From NCBI RefSeq assembly GCF_024586455.1, contig NW_026089625.1:620001-684000 (forward strand): a stretch of DNA of 64,000 nt. The letters are read 5' to 3'. Made by a program: the position numbers and the translations under genes. Origin of the DNA: Bactrocera neohumeralis (Eukaryota > Arthropoda > Insecta > Diptera > Tephritidae). Shown one piece after another: positions 61,871 through 64,000 of this stretch (position 1 is its first letter; every line of letters starts with the position of its first letter). The notes below the pieces were generated by a model. That model searched no databases. It was not told the origin of the DNA and saw nothing but the letters and a program-made list of their open reading frames with translations.

Positions 61871-64000
61871 TATCCAGAAGGAAAAATAAATTGGAGGATG
61901 GAGTCATGTGTAGAAATTCAAGCAAGTGAGGAAAGTTCTCTGATCGCTATTCACTTGGGAGTGGCCAGAAATGATTCTTTTACACATGGCTCAAGCAGCT
62001 CACTACTTCCGGTCTTTGACCAAGTATCCTCTGGGTAGCCTAAGAACATCCGTTCGAAGGCGAGCTAATGTGAGAAGGCGCAACATTCCCTACATAGGGT
62101 TGTACGCTGGGTTTGGGACCCGCCACGCAAAAAAACACTACACTCGCTACGACTCGGAGCACTATCTTATTGCAGCTAAGATTCGCACCCGCCTCTGTGC
62201 AGCAAAAAACGCACGCCAACAAACACAAGGAAGGTTCGACGTCGAGAAACTGCAATCACAACAGACAGCCGAACGATTTTCTACTCGGCTTGCACTCCTG
62301 CTCTCTGAGAGCACTCGTCAACAACTCGGTATAAGGGAACTGTGGGACGGCATTTCAAACTCCTTACGTACAGCTGCAAGCGAAACCATTGGTTTTCGGA
62401 AAGTACAAAAGAACAGCTGGTACGACGAGGAGTGCCGTGTCGCAGCGGAGAGAAAACAGGCTGCCTACCTCGCAACGTTACGATCGACCACTACACGTGC
62501 GGGATGGGATAGATACCGAGAGTTGAAGAGGGAAGCGAGACGCATTTGCAGACAGAAGAAGAAAAAGGCCGAAATGCGTGAGTACGAAGAGCTTGATAAG
62601 CTGGCCGACAGGGGTAATGCTCGAAAATTCTACGAAAAAATGCGGCGGCTTACAGAAGGTTTCAAGACCGGAGCATACTCTTGTAGAACCCCCAAAGGTG
62701 ATCTAGTCACTGATGCCCAGAGCATAGTTAAATTATGGAGGGAACACTTCTCCAGCCTGCTGAATGGCAGTGAACGCACAACACCAGGAGAAGGAGAACC
62801 CGATTCCCCAATCGATGACGATGGAGCAGACGTTCCATTACCCGACCATGAAGAAGTTCGAAGAACAACAAAGCGGCAGGGGCCGACGGACTACCGGCCG
62901 AGCTATTCAAACACGGCGGCGAAGAACTAATAGGGAGCATGCATCAGCTTCTTTGTAAAATATGGTCGGACGAGAGCATGCCCAACGATTGGAATTTAAG
63001 TGTGCTATGCCCAATCAATAAAAAAGGAGACCCCACAATCTGCGCCAACTACCGTGGGATTAGCCTCTTCAACATCGCATATAAGGTTCTATCGAGCGTA
63101 TTGTGTGAAAGATTAAAGCCCACCGTCAACAAACTGATTGGACCTTATCAGTGTGGCTTCAGACCTGGAAAATCAACAATCGACCAGATATTCACCATGC
63201 GCCAAATCTTGGAAAAGACCTGTGAAAGGAGAATCGACACACACCACCTCTTCGTCGATTTCAAAGCTGCTTTCGACAGCACGAAAAGGAGCTGCCTTTA
63301 TGCCGCGATGTCTGAATTTGGTATCCCCGCAAAACTAATACGGCTGTGTAAACTGACGTTGAACAACACGAAAAGCTCCGTCAGGATCGGGAAGGACCTC
63401 TCCGAGCCGTTCGATACCAAACGAGGTTTCAGACAAGGCGACTCCCTATCGTGTGACTTCTTCAACCTGCTCCTGGAGAAAATAGTTCGAGCTGCAGAAC
63501 TAAATAGAGAGGGTCCCATCCTCTATAAGAGTGTACAACTCCTGGCGTATGCCGATGATATTGATATCATCGGGCTCAACACCCGCGCCGTTAGTTCTGC
63601 TTTCTCCAGACTGGACAAGGAAGCAAAGCAAATGGATCTGGTAGTGAACGAGGCAAGACGAAATATCTCCTAACATCAAACAAACAGTCGTCGCACTCGC
63701 GACTTGGCTCTCACGTCACTATTGACAGTCATAACTTCGAAGTTGTAGATAATTTCGTCTATTTAGGAACCAGTATTAACACCACCAACAATGTCAGCCT
63801 GGAAATCCAACGCAGGATAACTCTTGGCAACAGGTGCAGGTCTCGACGAACAAAAACCAAACTCTATAAGTCGCTCATAATTCCCGTCCTGCTATATGGT
63901 GCAGAGGCTTGGACGATGACATCAACTGATGAGTCGACGTTGCGAGTTTTCGAGAGAAAAGTTCTGCGAAAGATTTATGGTCCTTTGCGCGTTGGCCACG
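61870..64000 (+). mobile_element. 5'-truncated, frameshifted non-LTR retrotransposon, cut by window end
   Basis: The first block (to 62930) encodes the end of an AP-endonuclease-like domain (SEHYLIAAKIRTRL; the usual SDH is SEH here). It continues with a linker with WYDEECRVAAERK and KLWREHFSSLLNG, typical of I/Jockey-group LINEs. The frame then changes after a small deletion near 62865. From 62939 the RT domain follows: CPINKKGDPTICANYRGISL, DFKAAFDSTKR (motif A), GFRQGDSLSCDFFN (motif B) and YADDIDIIG (motif C). A one-base loss near 63651 breaks the frame again before the VVDNFVYLGTSI region. The catalytic YADD is intact, so decay is fairly recent. Its 3' end is represented at 4098-4440. 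Confidence 0.9.

Noticed and set aside
62113..62334. Overlapping ORFs in other frames within the LINE
   Set aside because: Out of frame with the RT/endonuclease signals; shadows.

Overview
The window looks like nuclear DNA from a true fly, most probably a tephritid-type higher dipteran. It is very AT-rich, has many TACATATGTA-type microsatellites, and its introns are short inside coding blocks and long upstream of them. The predicted proteins closely resemble Drosophila Ndf/GLYR1, Lilliputian, Rbp9 and a 7tm_6 odorant receptor. Species assignment is inference; no search was run.

Layout: (1) 1-1139 holds non-coding sequence with a hairpin and a 31-bp tandem repeat. (2) 1140-7240 (+) is a complete ten-exon Ndf/GLYR1 gene (592 aa) with LINE fragments in two introns. 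(3) 7241-27568 has no recognisable host coding exon. It contains a purine-rich, transcribed-looking stretch (about 11.5-13.5 kb) ending in a good splice donor, and then a transposon graveyard: three mariner remnants, a LINE RT fragment, a nearly complete Tc1-like element, an internally deleted ITm element and a three-copy tandem array. (4) 27569-34734 (+) is the lilliputian coding region, eleven exons and 2147 aa. (5) 34735-46679 is AT-rich non-coding DNA, presumably the lilli 3' UTR and Rbp9 upstream region. (6) 46680-48590 (+) is Rbp9, an ELAV-family three-RRM protein of 395 aa. It is followed in the same frame by 305 open codons after the TAA. (7) 49509-56560 is AT-rich non-coding DNA. (8) 56663-58321 (+) is a four-exon odorant receptor of 394 aa with a TATA box. 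(9) 61870-64000 (+) is a frameshifted, 5'-truncated LINE that runs off the end.

All exon chains were built by hand, and the splice phases sum correctly. Three introns (one in Ndf, two in Rbp9) can only be joined in frame with GC-AG splice sites. The most interesting observation is the long in-frame open region behind the Rbp9 stop. It could be stop-codon readthrough, an alternatively spliced C-terminus, or a coding tail lost recently. The host genes belong to unrelated systems: nucleosome destabilisation in transcribed chromatin, the super elongation complex, neuronal RNA binding, and olfaction. No operon-like or cooperative logic is implied by their adjacency.
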